The position numbers and the translations under genes were made by a program. Shown one piece after another: positions 14,464-15,550 of a DNA stretch of 15,550 nucleotides (the stretch's first letter is position 1; each line of letters begins with the position of its first letter). The notes beneath the pieces were generated by a model. It made no database searches. It saw only the letters and a list, made by a program, of their open reading frames with translations, and had not been told where the DNA came from. This stretch comes from an uncultured Eubacterium sp. (GTDB lineage: Bacteria; Bacillota; Clostridia; Peptostreptococcales; Anaerovoracaceae), in the NCBI GenBank assembly GCA_905193765.1, contig CAJJPZ010000042.1, positions 1 through 15,550 on the forward strand. The letters run 5' to 3'.

Positions 14464-15550
14464 TGGAAGTTAGAAAGAAAAAAACACTGATATATGTTAT
14501 CATCGCATTCGTGGTGGGAATGGCTGTTTCAGGTGCAGGCACGATGCTGGTATTCAAGGGGGCACTGGGATATGTCAGCATGCCGGCGGACAAATACAGG
14601 GAAATGGCTGACACATACAGCAAATACCAGAAGCTCGAGGGACTTTACCAGTATATCGATGCCAATTACTATCAGGATATAAAGGAAGAGGATCTGATAA
14701 ACGGCGCATGTAAGGGGCTGGTATCGGGACTGGATGATCCGTATTCTTCATATATGACTGCAACCGAGTATGACTCGTGGAAAGCCTCAGCCACCGGTAA
14801 TTACTCCGGCATAGGCGTCACATTCACACAGGATGACAAAGGGTATGTGATAGTGGGCGTGACAGAAAAGTCACCGGCGCATGACGCCGGACTCAAGGCA
14901 GGCGATTATATTCTGAAGATAGACGGGAAAGAATATGACGACATGGACGTCATGGCGGCAGCCATAAGAGGGAAAAAGGGAACGAAAGTCAAAGTAACAT
15001 ACTATCGCGACGGCAGCCAGAAGGAAGTGACCCTTGTGAGAGCAGATATAGTGCAGGAAAGCGTGACCAGCAGGATGATCGACGATGATACAGGATATAT
15101 CGGGATATCGAGCTTCCTGGAAAATACTGCAGAGGATTTCCACAAGGCGCTGAAGGATATCGAGGACAAAGGTGCGAAAAATCTCGTTCTCGACCTGAGA
15201 GACAACGGTGGAGGTCTGGTGGATTCCAGTGTGGATATCGCGGATGAATTCCTGGATAAAGGCGTCGTGACCTACACCGAGGACAAGAACGGTAAAAAGA
15301 CAGAATATAAATCGAAGGACGGCAAAACAGATCTCAAAACTGTGGTGCTGGTGAACGAGAACAGCGCAAGCGCATCGGAGATACTGGCAGCGGCGCTGAA
15401 GGACAACGGCTTTAAGACAGTAGGACAGAACACTTTCGGCAAAGGCGTGATACAGTCGACTGTAGAGCTGAAGGATGGTTCGGCTCTCAAGCTCACGATA
15501 ATGCAGTACTTCTCGCCTGACGGACACAAAGTACACAAGAAAGGCGTGAA
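14463..15550 (+). CDS. S41-family C-terminal processing protease with PDZ domain (3' partial)
   Basis: A membrane-anchored serine protease of the CtpA/CtpB type that cuts substrates near their C termini outside the membrane. 362 codons are visible and the frame is open at the right edge. Layout: basic N terminus, membrane anchor (about 8-30), helical region, a PDZ domain (about 112-190) with SGIGVTF and a substrate-binding PAHDAGLKAGDYI stretch, then the protease core with LRDNGGGLVDSSV. The Ser-Lys dyad is S303 in NENSASASEI and K327 in TFGKG, with Q331 as the assisting residue, so it looks active. ATG 14463 overlaps the recJ TGA by one base; GAGGAG (14449-14454) lies 8 nt upstream. Such proteases often follow ftsEX-M23 genes in Clostridia. 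Confidence 0.93.
   Translation, partial: MEVRKKKTLIYVIIAFVVGMAVSGAGTMLVFKGALGYVSMPADKYREMADTYSKYQKLEGLYQYIDANYYQDIKEEDLINGACKGLVSGLDDPYSSYMTATEYDSWKASATGNYSGIGVTFTQDDKGYVIVGVTEKSPAHDAGLKAGDYILKIDGKEYDDMDVMAAAIRGKKGTKVKVTYYRDGSQKEVTLVRADIVQESVTSRMIDDDTGYIGISSFLENTAEDFHKALKDIEDKGAKNLVLDLRDNGGGLVDSSVDIADEFLDKGVVTYTEDKNGKKTEYKSKDGKTDLKTVVLVNENSASASEILAAALKDNGFKTVGQNTFGKGVIQSTVELKDGSALKLTIMQYFSPDGHKVHKKGV

Noticed and set aside
14871..15536. Antisense open frame opposite the S41 protease
   Set aside because: The opposite strand encodes a complete, motif-rich protease; the antisense product matches no family I recognise.

Overview
All genes lie on the + strand, with short gaps and several 1-8 nt overlaps. 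The families present (NdoA-type MazF, PcsB/CwlO-like M23 hydrolase next to FtsEX, transketolase split into two genes, NnrD without a fused epimerase, stand-alone MgtE), strong GGAGG-type ribosome sites and TTG starts point to an anaerobic member of the Bacillota, class Clostridia. GC is moderate and ATA (Ile) and AGA/AGG (Arg) codons are common throughout. Genus is not assignable by eye. I see no compositional break, insertion sequence, phage gene, CRISPR array or RNA gene.

Region 1 (1-4704) is the least familiar part. A very large protein, cut by the left edge, combines a helical N-terminal part, an NMN/NaMN adenylyltransferase-like domain, a GNAT-like domain and a C-terminal part with a phosphoribosyltransferase-like PRPP motif. 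It overlaps by 4 nt a lactate/malate-dehydrogenase-fold protein that keeps the substrate-binding arginines and catalytic histidine but appears to lack the catalytic aspartate. After an 86 nt gap with two inverted repeats comes a two-part flavodoxin-fold protein with a four-cysteine cluster.

Region 2 (4705-7485) holds mgtE (Mg2+ channel), nnrD (NAD(P)H-hydrate repair) and mazF (mRNA endonuclease toxin), ending in a hairpin. No antitoxin gene lies in front of mazF. A five-codon reading frame overlaps its TTG start.

Region 3 (7486-9359) is a transketolase split into N- and C-terminal subunit genes that overlap, closed by a strong intrinsic terminator.

Region 4 (9360-15550) is a cell-envelope cluster: a membrane-anchored PrcB-domain protein, then a sigma-A promoter with a palindrome over its -10 box, then ftsE, ftsX, a secreted M23 hydrolase (the expected FtsEX-controlled enzyme), recJ, and an S41 C-terminal processing protease cut by the right edge.

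The best candidate for an undescribed system is region 1. Three proteins with nucleotide-, NAD- and flavin-binding folds sit together, just upstream of a NAD(P)H repair enzyme. A pathway linking them is inference only.
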